DNA of 64,000 bases from assembly GCF_018604545.1 (NCBI RefSeq), contig NZ_CP075896.1:1116001-1180000 (forward strand), in the 5' to 3' direction. This document shows positions 17,495 to 25,209 of this stretch, piece by piece. Source of the DNA: Streptomyces koelreuteriae. GTDB lineage: Bacteria; Actinomycetota; Actinomycetes; Streptomycetales; Streptomycetaceae. Under the pieces are notes generated by a model that saw nothing but the letters and a program-made list of their open reading frames with translations, was not told the DNA's origin and did not search any database. The translations under genes were made by a program, and so were the position numbers. Position 1 is the stretch's first letter, and the number at the start of each line of letters is the position of its first letter.

Positions 17495-19006
17495 TCAGCC
17501 GAGACCGGCGAGTTCGAGCAGCAGTGACTTCACATCGGTGGCCGCGACGCGGTCACCGACAGCACGGGGGGTGGAGCAGATGAGGAGCGGACCGTCGTCG
17601 TCGCTCTCCGGGAGGCGGCCGTGGCTGCCGCGAATAGGTGAGGGGTCCAGGGGCACGACCGCCATGCGGTAGCGCATGCCGAGTTTCTTGCGCGCCAGTG
17701 CGGTGGCCGCCTTGACCTTGACGTAGGGGTCGAGGGGATCCATGAAGAGTTCGACCGGGTCGTAGCCGGGTTTGCGGTGGATCTCGACGAGCTGGGCGAA
17801 GTCGGGCGCGTGGGCGTCGTCGAGCCAGTAGTAGTACGTGAACCAGGCGTCGGCTTCCGCCACGGCAACGAGTTCTCCCGCGCGCGGATGGTCGAGGTGA
17901 TGGGCCTTCTTGCCCTCGTCGTCGAGGAGTTGGCCGAGGCCGGGCAGTCCGTCGAGGGCGGCCCGGGTGGCTTCGAGGTCCTCGGGGCGGCGCACATAGA
18001 CATGGGAGATCTGGTGGTCGGCGACCGCGAAGGCACGTGACGCCATCGGGTCGAGGTACTCCATGCCCTCCTGCGTGTGCACTTCCAGCAGGCCGGCGCG
18101 GCGCAGAGCGCGGTTGATGTCGACGGGCCGGCTCACCCGGGTGATGCCGTACTCGGACAGCGCGACGACCGTGCGGCCCTCGGCGCGGGCGTCGTCCAGG
18201 AGCGGGGCCAGGGCGGCGTCCAGATCGGCGGCCGCCTTCAGGGAGCGCGGGTCGTCGGGGCCGAAGCGCTGCAGATCGTAGTCGAGGTGAGGGAGGTAGC
18301 AGAGCGTCAGATCGGGGTGCCGGGTGCGGTTGATATGGCGGGTCGCGTCGATGATCCACCGGCTGGAGACGAGGTCGGCTCCGGGGCCCCAGAAATGGAA
18401 AAGGGGGAACGTGCCGAGCTTTTCGGTGAGTTCATCGTGCAGTGCGGCCGGCCGGGTGTAGCAGTCGGGTTCCTTGCGGCCGTCGGCGTAGTAGACCGGA
18501 CGGGGGGTGACGGTGAAGTCGGTGTCGGCGCCCATGGCGTACCACCAGCAGATGTTCGCGACGGTGTAGCCGGGGTGGGCACGGCGGGCGGCGTCCCAGA
18601 GCTTGTCGCCGGCCACGAGCCCGTTGTGCTGGCGCCACAGGAGGACATCGCCGAGTTCGCGGAAGTACCAGCCGTTGCCGACGATGCCGTGCTCCGAGGG
18701 CATGGTGCCGGTGAGGAACGTGGACTGGGCGGCACAGGTGACGGCGGGCAGGACGGTGCCCAGCGGGGCGCGGGAGCCGGACTGGCCGAGCGCCTTGAGA
18801 CGGGGCATGTGGTCGAGGAGACGGGGGGTGAGGCCGACGACGTCTAGGACGAGGAGGGGTGTGGGGCCTGCCGGGGTCGGGCGGATGCCCGGGGCAGATG
18901 GGGCGGTGCCCGGGGCGTCGGCGCCTGGGACGGAAGGGCCGGTGCCCGGGGCGTCGGCGCCTGGGACGGAAGGGCCGGTGCCCGGGGCGGAAGCGTGGGT
19001 GCTCAC
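17495..19006 (-). CDS. alkaline phosphatase / nucleotide pyrophosphatase-type phosphodiesterase of the ebo cluster (EboF-like)
   Basis: A 503-aa metal-dependent phosphodiesterase. After a disordered Pro/Gly-rich N-terminus the catalytic fold starts at PLLVLDVVGL, with the nucleophile region AVTCAAQSTFLTG (Thr) and later metal ligands in YLPHLDYDLQRFG, ALSEYGIT and ADHQISHVYV. It would hydrolyse a phosphate mono- or diester of an unknown metabolite. The first ~45 residues consist of a 12-residue repeat (APGTGPSVPGAD), matching two exact 36-bp DNA copies. The GTG start overlaps the eboE stop as GTGA, so translation is coupled. In ebo clusters this family sits at the distal end, as here. Confidence 0.85.
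   Translation of the reverse strand: MSTHASAPGTGPSVPGADAPGTGPSVPGADAPGTAPSAPGIRPTPAGPTPLLVLDVVGLTPRLLDHMPRLKALGQSGSRAPLGTVLPAVTCAAQSTFLTGTMPSEHGIVGNGWYFRELGDVLLWRQHNGLVAGDKLWDAARRAHPGYTVANICWWYAMGADTDFTVTPRPVYYADGRKEPDCYTRPAALHDELTEKLGTFPLFHFWGPGADLVSSRWIIDATRHINRTRHPDLTLCYLPHLDYDLQRFGPDDPRSLKAAADLDAALAPLLDDARAEGRTVVALSEYGITRVSRPVDINRALRRAGLLEVHTQEGMEYLDPMASRAFAVADHQISHVYVRRPEDLEATRAALDGLPGLGQLLDDEGKKAHHLDHPRAGELVAVAEADAWFTYYYWLDDAHAPDFAQLVEIHRKPGYDPVELFMDPLDPYVKVKAATALARKKLGMRYRMAVVPLDPSPIRGSHGRLPESDDDGPLLICSTPRAVGDRVAATDVKSLLLELAGLG
18905..18976 (-). repeat. two exact 36-bp tandem copies inside the EboF-like gene
   Basis: Positions 18905-18940 and 18941-18976 are identical, with shorter decayed copies on both sides. 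They encode a Pro/Gly-rich 12-residue repeat before the catalytic domain. Copy number probably varies between strains. Confidence 0.85.
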
Positions 19007-20172
19007 GGCAGCTCCTTCAGGCCGAGGTCCGTCAGCAGGTCTCGGGCGAGGGTGAGTTCGGCGGCGATGCCCTCGGTGAGCTGGGCGCGGCCCCGGGGGC
19101 GCAGTTCGGACGGGAGGGCCTGCCAGGTGTAGGTCTCGACCTCCAGGTGGCGGGTGAGCGGGGCCGAGCCGCCGACGAGCCGGGTCAGTGCGGACTTCAG
19201 GACCGGAAGTGTGGAGGTGAGGGGCGCGGCGGGGGCCGCGTGCAGGGGGACGTGGAAGTGGGCGCGCCAGGGTGCGCCGTCCGGCAGGGCGTGGCCCGCC
19301 AGGGCCTCGTCGAGGTCGTCGGTGGCGCGCAGCCCCGCGGCGGTGGCGGTGCGGGTCTGGTGCAGGAAACGGGGTTCGGCGAACGCGGCGAGAGCCTCGC
19401 GGACCTCGGGCAGATGGGGGTGTTCGGCATGCAGGGCGGCGGAGAGCTGGGATTTGACGACGGGGACACGGGCCTCGGTGAGGGCGTCCAGGGCGGTGTC
19501 CGGATCTTCGAAGGAGGTGGCGAGATGGCAGGTGTCGACACAGATGCCGATGCGGTCGTGGCCGATCGCGGTGAGCGGGGCGATGGCGTCGCGGGTGGTC
19601 TCGACGACGCAGCCGGGTTCCGGTTCCAGGCCGACGCGGATGGAGCGCCCGGTCAGTTCCTCGATGGCGTCGAGGCGTTCGGCGAGGGTGCGCAGGGCGG
19701 TGTGGGCGGTCTCCGCGCGCTCGTCGTCGTACGCGGTGCGCCAGGCGAGGGGCAGGGTCGAGATGGTGCCCTCGGCCACGTCGTCGGGGAGGAGCCCCGC
19801 AAGGACCCGGGCCAGAGCGCTGGTGTGGTCGAGGCGTTCCGGGTCGGCCCAGTCCGGCTTGTAGACGCGGTATTTGACCTCCTCGGCCCCGAAGCCCTCA
19901 TAGGGGAAGCCGTTGAGGGTGACGACCTCGAGGCCGCGCCGGTCGAGCTCGGTGCGCAGGCCGCGCAGCGCGGACGGGTCGCTTACGAGGACCCGGGCGG
20001 CGTCCTTGGCGAGCCACAGCCCGATGCCGAGCCGGTCGCGGCCCAGTCGGCGGCGGACGGGCTCGCAGTGGTCGCGGAGCTGGGCGAGGACCCCGTCGAG
20101 GGTTTCGGCGGGGTGGACGTTGGTGCAGTAGGCGAGGTGGACCGTGGAACCGTCGGGGTGGCGGAAGCGCAT
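19003..20172 (-). CDS. eboE: metabolite traffic protein EboE
   Basis: A 389-aa TIM-barrel-like protein. YCTNVHPAETLDGV near the N-terminus, then LGIGLWLAK, TLNGFPYEGFG and CVDTCHLATSF, are hallmarks of the EboE family. In cyanobacteria the ebo cluster is needed to move a scytonemin precursor to the periplasm; in actinomycetes the cargo is unknown. The chemical activity of EboE is not established. It begins 3 bp after the TatD gene and ends in a GTGA overlap with the phosphodiesterase gene. The ATG at 20172 gives MRFRHPDGS, a typical family start. Confidence 0.9.
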   Translation of the reverse strand: MRFRHPDGSTVHLAYCTNVHPAETLDGVLAQLRDHCEPVRRRLGRDRLGIGLWLAKDAARVLVSDPSALRGLRTELDRRGLEVVTLNGFPYEGFGAEEVKYRVYKPDWADPERLDHTSALARVLAGLLPDDVAEGTISTLPLAWRTAYDDERAETAHTALRTLAERLDAIEELTGRSIRVGLEPEPGCVVETTRDAIAPLTAIGHDRIGICVDTCHLATSFEDPDTALDALTEARVPVVKSQLSAALHAEHPHLPEVREALAAFAEPRFLHQTRTATAAGLRATDDLDEALAGHALPDGAPWRAHFHVPLHAAPAAPLTSTLPVLKSALTRLVGGSAPLTRHLEVETYTWQALPSELRPRGRAQLTEGIAAELTLARDLLTDLGLKELP

Positions 20173-20175
20173 GGT

Positions 20176-21096
20176 TCACGCCTCCGCGACGGGGACGCGG
20201 GCCGGCTCGTCGCCGCCTCCCGGGCCGGGATCCGGCTCGTGCGGATCCTTCGGGGCGCCACGGAGGATGGAGTTGCCCTCATGGGTGGGCTCCGTGCCGG
20301 CGACGTCGAGGTTCAGACGGCCGCTCAGCCCGTAGAAGGCGACGGGGTTGCGCCACAGCACCCGGTCGACGTCGTCCTCGGTGAAGCCCTCGGCCAGCAT
20401 CAGGTCGCCGACCTTGCGGGTCTTGAGGGGGTCGCTCTTTCCCCAGTCGGCGGCGGAGTTCACCAGGACCTGCTCGGTGCCGTAGGCGCGCAGGATCGCG
20501 ATCATCCGTTCCTCGTCCATCTTGGTGTCCGGATAGACGGAGAAGCCCAGCCAGCAGCCGCTGTCCTTGGCCTCCTTGACGGTGGTCTCGTTGAGGTGGT
20601 CGACCAGGACGCGCTCGGGGGGCAGGGCGGACTCCCGGACGGCGTCGAGGGTGCGGCGCAGTCCGGCGAGCTTGTCGCGGTGCGGGGTGTGGACCAGGGC
20701 GGGCAGGCCGTGGTCGGCGGCGAGCTGGAGCTGCGTGGCGAGGGCGGTGTCCTCGGCGGGGGTCATCGAGTCATAGCCGATCTCGCCGACGGCCACGACG
20801 TTGTCCTTGACGAGATACCGGGGCAGTTCGTCGAGGACGGGCGCGCAGCGCGGGTCGTTCGCCTCCTTGGGGTTGAGGGCGATCGTGCAGTGGTGCGCGA
20901 TGCCGTACTGGGCGGCGCGGAAAGGCTCCCAGCCGAGCAGGGCGTCGAAGTAGTCGCGGAAGGAGGCGGGCGAGGTGCGGGGCTGGCCGAGCCAGAAGGA
21001 GGGCTCGACGACGGCGCGGACGCCCGCGGCGTACATGGCCTCGTAGTCGTCGGTGGTCCGGGAGGTCATGTGGATGTGGGGGTCGAAGATGCGCAT
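20176..21096 (-). CDS. TatD-family metal hydrolase of the ebo cluster (EboB-like)
   Basis: A 306-aa amidohydrolase-fold protein. The metal site begins with DPHIH (His 7 and 9). VGEIGYD holds the conserved Glu, VHTPHRDK and LVDHLNE give further His ligands, and VLVNSAADWG carries the final Asp. TatD proteins are metal-dependent hydrolases or nucleases, but ebo members are thought to act on a small metabolite. The ATG overlaps the eboA stop by one base (TGATG). The Pro/Gly-rich C-terminal tail is probably disordered. Confidence 0.87.
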   Translation of the reverse strand: MRIFDPHIHMTSRTTDDYEAMYAAGVRAVVEPSFWLGQPRTSPASFRDYFDALLGWEPFRAAQYGIAHHCTIALNPKEANDPRCAPVLDELPRYLVKDNVVAVGEIGYDSMTPAEDTALATQLQLAADHGLPALVHTPHRDKLAGLRRTLDAVRESALPPERVLVDHLNETTVKEAKDSGCWLGFSVYPDTKMDEERMIAILRAYGTEQVLVNSAADWGKSDPLKTRKVGDLMLAEGFTEDDVDRVLWRNPVAFYGLSGRLNLDVAGTEPTHEGNSILRGAPKDPHEPDPGPGGGDEPARVPVAEA

Positions 21097-21848
21097 CAGG
21101 ACTCCTTGCCGTGGGGGTGGTCCGTGCCGGGGGCCGGGGTCACGGACTCGGTCAGGTCCAGGACGCGATACAGGTCCTCGGGGACGGTGCGGCCGGCGGC
21201 GGTGCGCTCGGCGGCGTAGTCGCCCAGCATGCGGGCGAGTTCGCCGTCGCCGTGGGCGCGCCGGGGCAGGTCGGCCACGTGCTCGACGGGCACGCCGGTG
21301 AACAGGCACTTCAGCACGGCGTGGCGCCAGTCGTGCGCGGCCAGGTGCCGGGCGGCGTACGGACCGACGGCGGCGGTGAGGAGCCGGGTGTCGTTGGTGC
21401 GCAGGGCATCCTCGACGAGCGGGAGGGCGCCGGGGCCGGACACGAGGTGGGGCAGGGCGTGCAGGACGGCGCGGCGCTCGTCGGCGGTGCCCTGGAAGTA
21501 CACCCGGGTCAGGGCGTCGGTACCGGCGCGGGCCGCGTGGAGGACGAGCACCCGGGCGGCGTCGGCGTGCTCGGCACCGCAGCGGCGGCCGGCCTCGGCG
21601 AGACGCAGCTCCCAGGGGGAAATGGGGCCGTGGATGCCGGGGTGGGCGGCGGCCTCGTCGAGGGCGTGCTCGAGCCAGGTGCGGGCGTCGGGGTCGAGTC
21701 GGGTGATGAGGCCGCTGTGGAGATCGGCAAGTGACGGGAGGGTGGTGAGGGCGGTGCCGGGGGTGGATCGGCCGGTGTGGGTTCTGGTGCTCGGGGCGTC
21801 CTGGGTGCTCTCGGTTCTCGCCGCGGGCGTGGCGCGGGGGTGGGTCAT
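21096..21848 (-). CDS. eboA: EboA domain protein
   Basis: A 250-aa helical protein of the EboA family. Diagnostic segments are RTWLEHALDEAAAHP, ISPWELRLAEAGRRCG, VYFQGTADERRAVLHALPHL, DALRTNDTRLLTAAVGPYAARHL and HAVLKCLFTGVPVEHV. Repeating helix pairs suggest a scaffold rather than an enzyme; its biochemical role is unknown. The first ~40 residues are low complexity. The ATG overlaps the upstream isomerase stop as ATGA. Confidence 0.9.
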   Translation of the reverse strand: MTHPRATPAARTESTQDAPSTRTHTGRSTPGTALTTLPSLADLHSGLITRLDPDARTWLEHALDEAAAHPGIHGPISPWELRLAEAGRRCGAEHADAARVLVLHAARAGTDALTRVYFQGTADERRAVLHALPHLVSGPGALPLVEDALRTNDTRLLTAAVGPYAARHLAAHDWRHAVLKCLFTGVPVEHVADLPRRAHGDGELARMLGDYAAERTAAGRTVPEDLYRVLDLTESVTPAPGTDHPHGKES

Positions 21849-22867
21849 CTGCTGCTCCCTTCAGGGGTGGCGGAGGGAGCGCCGTGGGGTGGCGCGGCCT
21901 GCTGGAGGGCCGGAGCGGGGTGGGGCGACGCGGTGGCCGCGACCTGCTCGGCGTGGCGGAGGAACGGGAGGGAGTGGGCGGCGAAGTGCGGCCCGGCATG
22001 GGAGTGGCGGGGCAGCTCGACGACGGTCAGGCCCTGGTAGCCGGTGGCGGCGAGGGCCGCCAGGAGCGGCGGGAAGTCGATCTCCCCGTCCCCGAAGGGG
22101 AGGTGCTCGTGGACGCCGCGCCGCATGTCCTCGATCTGGACGTGGCGCAGCCAGGGGGCGGCGGCGCGCACGCAGTCGGCGGGAGAGAGGGGTTCGAGGC
22201 ACTGGCAGTGGCCGAGATCGAGCGTGAGACCGAGCGGCTCGGGGTCGCCGAGTATGCGGCGAAGGTGGTGGAAGTCGGCCAGGGTGGCGAGGAGGTGGCC
22301 TGGTTCGGGTTCGACGGCGAGCGGGATGCCTGCGGAGGCGGCTGCGTCCAGGACGGGCGTGAGGGTGTCTGCGAGACGCTTCCACGCGGTGTCCGGGTCG
22401 GTGCCCTCCGGGAGGACGCCGCTGAAGCAGTGGACCGCGTGGGCGCCGAGGTCTGCGGCGACCCGCACGGCAGCGACGAGGAGGTCGGCCCGGCGCGCCC
22501 GGTCGCCGGGGTCCGGGTCCAGGAGGGAGGGGCCGTGCTTGCGGCGCGGGTCGAGCACATAGCGGGCGCCCGTCTCCACCGTGACACCCAGGCCGAGCGC
22601 GTCCAGCCGCCGGGCGACCCGTCGGGTGCGGGCGGCGAGGTCGGGGGCGAGGGGGTCGAGGTGCATGTGGTCGAGGGTCAGCCCGACGCCGTCGTAGCCG
22701 AGATCGGCGAGGAGGGAGAGCGCGTCGTCGAGCCGGAGGTCGGCCAGACCGTTGGTGCCGTAGCCGAAGCGGAGGGGCTGGAGGGGTTGCAGAGGCTTAC
22801 GGGATTGGGGCGGCTGAGAGGGGTGGAGCGGCTGGTGGGGGTCGAGAGGAGAGTTCTCCGGAGTCAC
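21845..22867 (-). CDS. sugar phosphate isomerase/epimerase (ebo cluster)
   Basis: A 340-aa xylose-isomerase-like TIM barrel. LRFGYGTNGLADLRL starts the barrel, followed by GYDGVGLTLDHMHLDPL, AVHCFSGVLPEG, LAVEPEPGHLL, LGLTLDLGHCQ and RHVQIEDM; the conserved Glu, Asp and His metal ligands are in the last four. It begins with a Pro/Gln/His-rich stretch of ~30 residues. The GTG at 22867 overlaps the prenyltransferase stop as GTGA. Its sugar substrate is unknown; acting on an inositol-like or sugar moiety made by the first gene is plausible. Confidence 0.82.
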   Translation of the reverse strand: MTPENSPLDPHQPLHPSQPPQSRKPLQPLQPLRFGYGTNGLADLRLDDALSLLADLGYDGVGLTLDHMHLDPLAPDLAARTRRVARRLDALGLGVTVETGARYVLDPRRKHGPSLLDPDPGDRARRADLLVAAVRVAADLGAHAVHCFSGVLPEGTDPDTAWKRLADTLTPVLDAAASAGIPLAVEPEPGHLLATLADFHHLRRILGDPEPLGLTLDLGHCQCLEPLSPADCVRAAAPWLRHVQIEDMRRGVHEHLPFGDGEIDFPPLLAALAATGYQGLTVVELPRHSHAGPHFAAHSLPFLRHAEQVAATASPHPAPALQQAAPPHGAPSATPEGSSR

Positions 22868-23940
22868 GTCACACTCACCTTCTTCGCGAACCTCGCTCCC
22901 AGCGGGGCCAGGGCCGCGATGAGGAGGGCCGTGGCCGTGCCCTTGGAGCGGGCGGTCAGGGTGGCCTGAAGGGGGATCGTGGCGCGGACGCCGGCGCCGA
23001 CGGCCCGTTGGGTGAGGGGAGGTGAGGGGTTGAGCGTGGCGTGGAAGTAGGGGCGGGCGGTGGCCGCGACGTAGGCGGCCGCGAGCGCGGTGGTGACCGC
23101 CATGCCGCTCTCCTGCCGCGGCCTCGCGGGACTGAGGTGTGCCGCGGGCTTCCGGCCGAGCACAGGTCCTGGAGGCCGAGTCGCTCCTGGCCCGAGAGGA
23201 CCAAGAGCGGTTGTCCCCCGGCGCTCCGAAGGGCGGTGCGTCACCACACGGGTCAGCAAGGCGGTCGTCACGAGGGCCGCCAAGGGGGCCAGAGGCGTAC
23301 CGCCCTGGGCTTCCTGGCGGGAGACCGTCGTGACGGCCAGTGTGTGGGTGCCGAGGAGGGCCGCTGAGGGGAGTGCGGGTCGGGTGCGGCCGGTCGTCGC
23401 GGCGGCTCCCAGGAGCAGGTCGAGTCCACGCGCCGCGGCCATGGCGACGGGGCCCGCGGGGGTGTGCTTCAGGCCGAGGTCGTACGCCCAGACGGTTGCC
23501 GCGAGGGGCGCGGCGACGGCCAGGGCGGGGCGGCCGGCGCGGGAGGCCAGGGCCAGTCCGGCGCCGGTGAGGGCGCAGGCCGCCGTGAGCGCGGCGGCCG
23601 GGCTGATGCGGCCGGAGGGAAGGGGGCGGTGTGGGCGTTCGACGGCGTCGATGGCGCGGTCCGCCCAGTCGTTGAGGGCCATGCCGGCCTCGTAGAGACA
23701 GAGGGAGGAGCCGATGGCGAGCAGGGTGCGGGCGTTGGGTGCCGCGCCGGTCGCGGCCGTGCCGGCCAAGGCGTCGCCCGGGACGCTGAACAGGGCGGGC
23801 AGACGGAGGAGTTCGGCCCAGGCGCGTCCGCGCGGTGACCGGCCGGTGCAGGTGCAGGGGGCCGTGTCGCCGGTGCCGGATCGAGGAGCGGCTGTGGACG
23901 AGCCCGCAGAGCATCCGCAAGAGCTGTCGCGAGGCGTCAC
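22864..23940 (-). CDS. UbiA-superfamily prenyltransferase (EboC-like, SCO3242 family)
   Basis: A 358-aa membrane prenyltransferase. The first Asp-rich motif is ALNDWADRAID, which binds prenyl diphosphate with Mg; the second region includes VWAYDLGLKHTPAGP. About 7-9 hydrophobic helices are visible from WAELLRLPALFSV onwards. The cysteine-rich N-terminus (CGCSAG and CTCTG) is unusual. EboC-type proteins in this position are thought to prenylate the trafficked metabolite at the membrane. The GTG at 23940 overlaps the upstream stop as GTGA. Similar genes occur in other Streptomyces next to eboA and eboE. Confidence 0.85.
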   Translation of the reverse strand: MTPRDSSCGCSAGSSTAAPRSGTGDTAPCTCTGRSPRGRAWAELLRLPALFSVPGDALAGTAATGAAPNARTLLAIGSSLCLYEAGMALNDWADRAIDAVERPHRPLPSGRISPAAALTAACALTGAGLALASRAGRPALAVAAPLAATVWAYDLGLKHTPAGPVAMAAARGLDLLLGAAATTGRTRPALPSAALLGTHTLAVTTVSRQEAQGGTPLAPLAALVTTALLTRVVTHRPSERRGTTALGPLGPGATRPPGPVLGRKPAAHLSPARPRQESGMAVTTALAAAYVAATARPYFHATLNPSPPLTQRAVGAGVRATIPLQATLTARSKGTATALLIAALAPLGARFAKKVSVT

Positions 23941-25127
23941 AGGGCATCCCCCGCGTCGTCACGGCGCTCCTCCGCCGACCCCACATCCCGCCGGTCCTCT
24001 GCACCGGTCCGCCCCAGGCTCCGGCCGAACCGGACCAGTTCCTCGTACTGCTCGGCGAGGCCTGACGGCCCCTCCCCCACGGGGTCCTTGAAGTAGAAGC
24101 CGAGGGCGTCGAGCGGACCGGACAGGCCGGTCTCGTGGGCTCGGAGGGTCAGCCGGGCCAGGTCCAGGACCAGGGGTGCGGCGAGCGCCGAGTCGCAGCC
24201 CTGCCAGATGGTCTGGAGGATCATGCGGGTGCCGAGGAAGCCGTCGAAGGCGATGTGGTCCCAGGCGGTCTTCCAGTCGCCGAGGGCCGGGACGTCGTCG
24301 ATGTGGACCTCGCCCTCGGGGACGGTGCCGAGGGTGTCGGCGAGGACGCGTTCCTTGCCGGCGTTCTTCGCCGCGGCGGCGGCCGGGTCGGCGAGGGCGG
24401 CGCCGTCGCCGCCGCCGAGCAGGTTCGTGCCGGACCAGGCCCGGACCCTCAGGGCCCGTTGCGCGAACATCGGGCCCAGCACGGCCCGCAGCAGGGTCTG
24501 GCCGGTCTTGCCGTCCCGGCCGGCGTACGGCAGGCCGCTTCGCTCGGACTCGCGGGCGGCGGTGGGGTGGTGGATGCCTTCGGAGGGGGTGAAGTTGACG
24601 TACGGGCAGCCGGCGCGCAGGGCCGCCAGGGCGTACAGGGTGCTGGCGGGGAGAGGGGCGTCGGGTCCCTGGGACGCGGGTTCGGTGGAGGCGACGTTCA
24701 CCACCACGGTCCGCTCCAGGGCGTGGCGGTGCGCGAAGTCGCTTATGTCGGCGGCGAAGGCCGTGATCAGTTCGGCCTCGCTCCTGGTGTCCCCCGGGGT
24801 GGGGCCACCGGGCCTGATCTCCCGGTCGGCGGCGGCGAGGTCGGCGGCGACGGCGGTGGCGACGCCCGGTGGGAGGACGCCGCCGGCGGTCAGGGTCTCG
24901 GCGTGTTTGGGGAGGGGGCAGTCGAGGGTGTCGTGGCCGCCGAAGACCAGGTCGGAGAGCGCGGGCAGGGCGCTGTCGGTGAACGCCGGGGTCTCGGTGA
25001 CCATGCCGGTGGGCGGGTGCAGTCCGGCGGTGATGGCGGCGCACCCCGTGACGACGGTGGTGGCGACGGAGCCTCGGGCTCCGATCAGCCACACCCCCAC
25101 ACGCGGTCGGGAGAGGGACGCGGACAT
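23937..25127 (-). CDS. inositol-3-phosphate synthase family protein, first gene of the ebo operon
   Basis: A 396-aa NAD-dependent cyclase of the myo-inositol-1-phosphate synthase superfamily. Evidence: VGVWLIGARGSVATT (dinucleotide fold), VNVASTEPA, NFTPSEGIHHP, AGRDGKTGQTLLRAVL (highly conserved active-site segment), WSGTNLLGGGDGAAL and FLGTRM. It may cyclise a sugar phosphate other than glucose 6-phosphate. In cyanobacterial ebo clusters the corresponding slot holds EboD, a dehydroquinate-synthase-like NAD-dependent cyclase, so replacement by another cyclase is notable. AGGAGG lies 6 nt before the ATG at 25127, the best ribosome-binding site in the cluster. Confidence 0.85.
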   Translation of the reverse strand: MSASLSRPRVGVWLIGARGSVATTVVTGCAAITAGLHPPTGMVTETPAFTDSALPALSDLVFGGHDTLDCPLPKHAETLTAGGVLPPGVATAVAADLAAADREIRPGGPTPGDTRSEAELITAFAADISDFAHRHALERTVVVNVASTEPASQGPDAPLPASTLYALAALRAGCPYVNFTPSEGIHHPTAARESERSGLPYAGRDGKTGQTLLRAVLGPMFAQRALRVRAWSGTNLLGGGDGAALADPAAAAAKNAGKERVLADTLGTVPEGEVHIDDVPALGDWKTAWDHIAFDGFLGTRMILQTIWQGCDSALAAPLVLDLARLTLRAHETGLSGPLDALGFYFKDPVGEGPSGLAEQYEELVRFGRSLGRTGAEDRRDVGSAEERRDDAGDAL

Positions 25128-25171
25128 GGGCAGCCTCCTGGTCGTGCGCGAACCCGAGGGGGGAAGGGAGA

Positions 25172-25205
25172 CGGCGGGCGGGGGTCCGGCGTCCCCCGCC
25201 CGCCG
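25172..25205 (-). terminator. hairpin between the sugar operon and the ebo operon
   Basis: Perfect 13-bp arms (25172-25184 and 25193-25205, CGGCGGGCGGGGG and its complement) with an 8-nt loop, directly after the ThuA-domain gene. Only 44 bp separate it from the first ebo start. Confidence 0.85.
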
Positions 25206-25209
25206 CCGT

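Noticed and set aside
18905..18976. 36-bp repeats considered as a mobile element or CRISPR
   Set aside because: They are in-frame, uninterrupted tandem copies within one gene that encode a Pro/Gly repeat. There is no transposase and no spacer.
18859..21219. Open frame of 786 codons on the plus strand
   Set aside because: It is antisense to the ebo genes, which are joined by overlaps and a 3-bp gap and match known families. A second real gene across four others is not credible.
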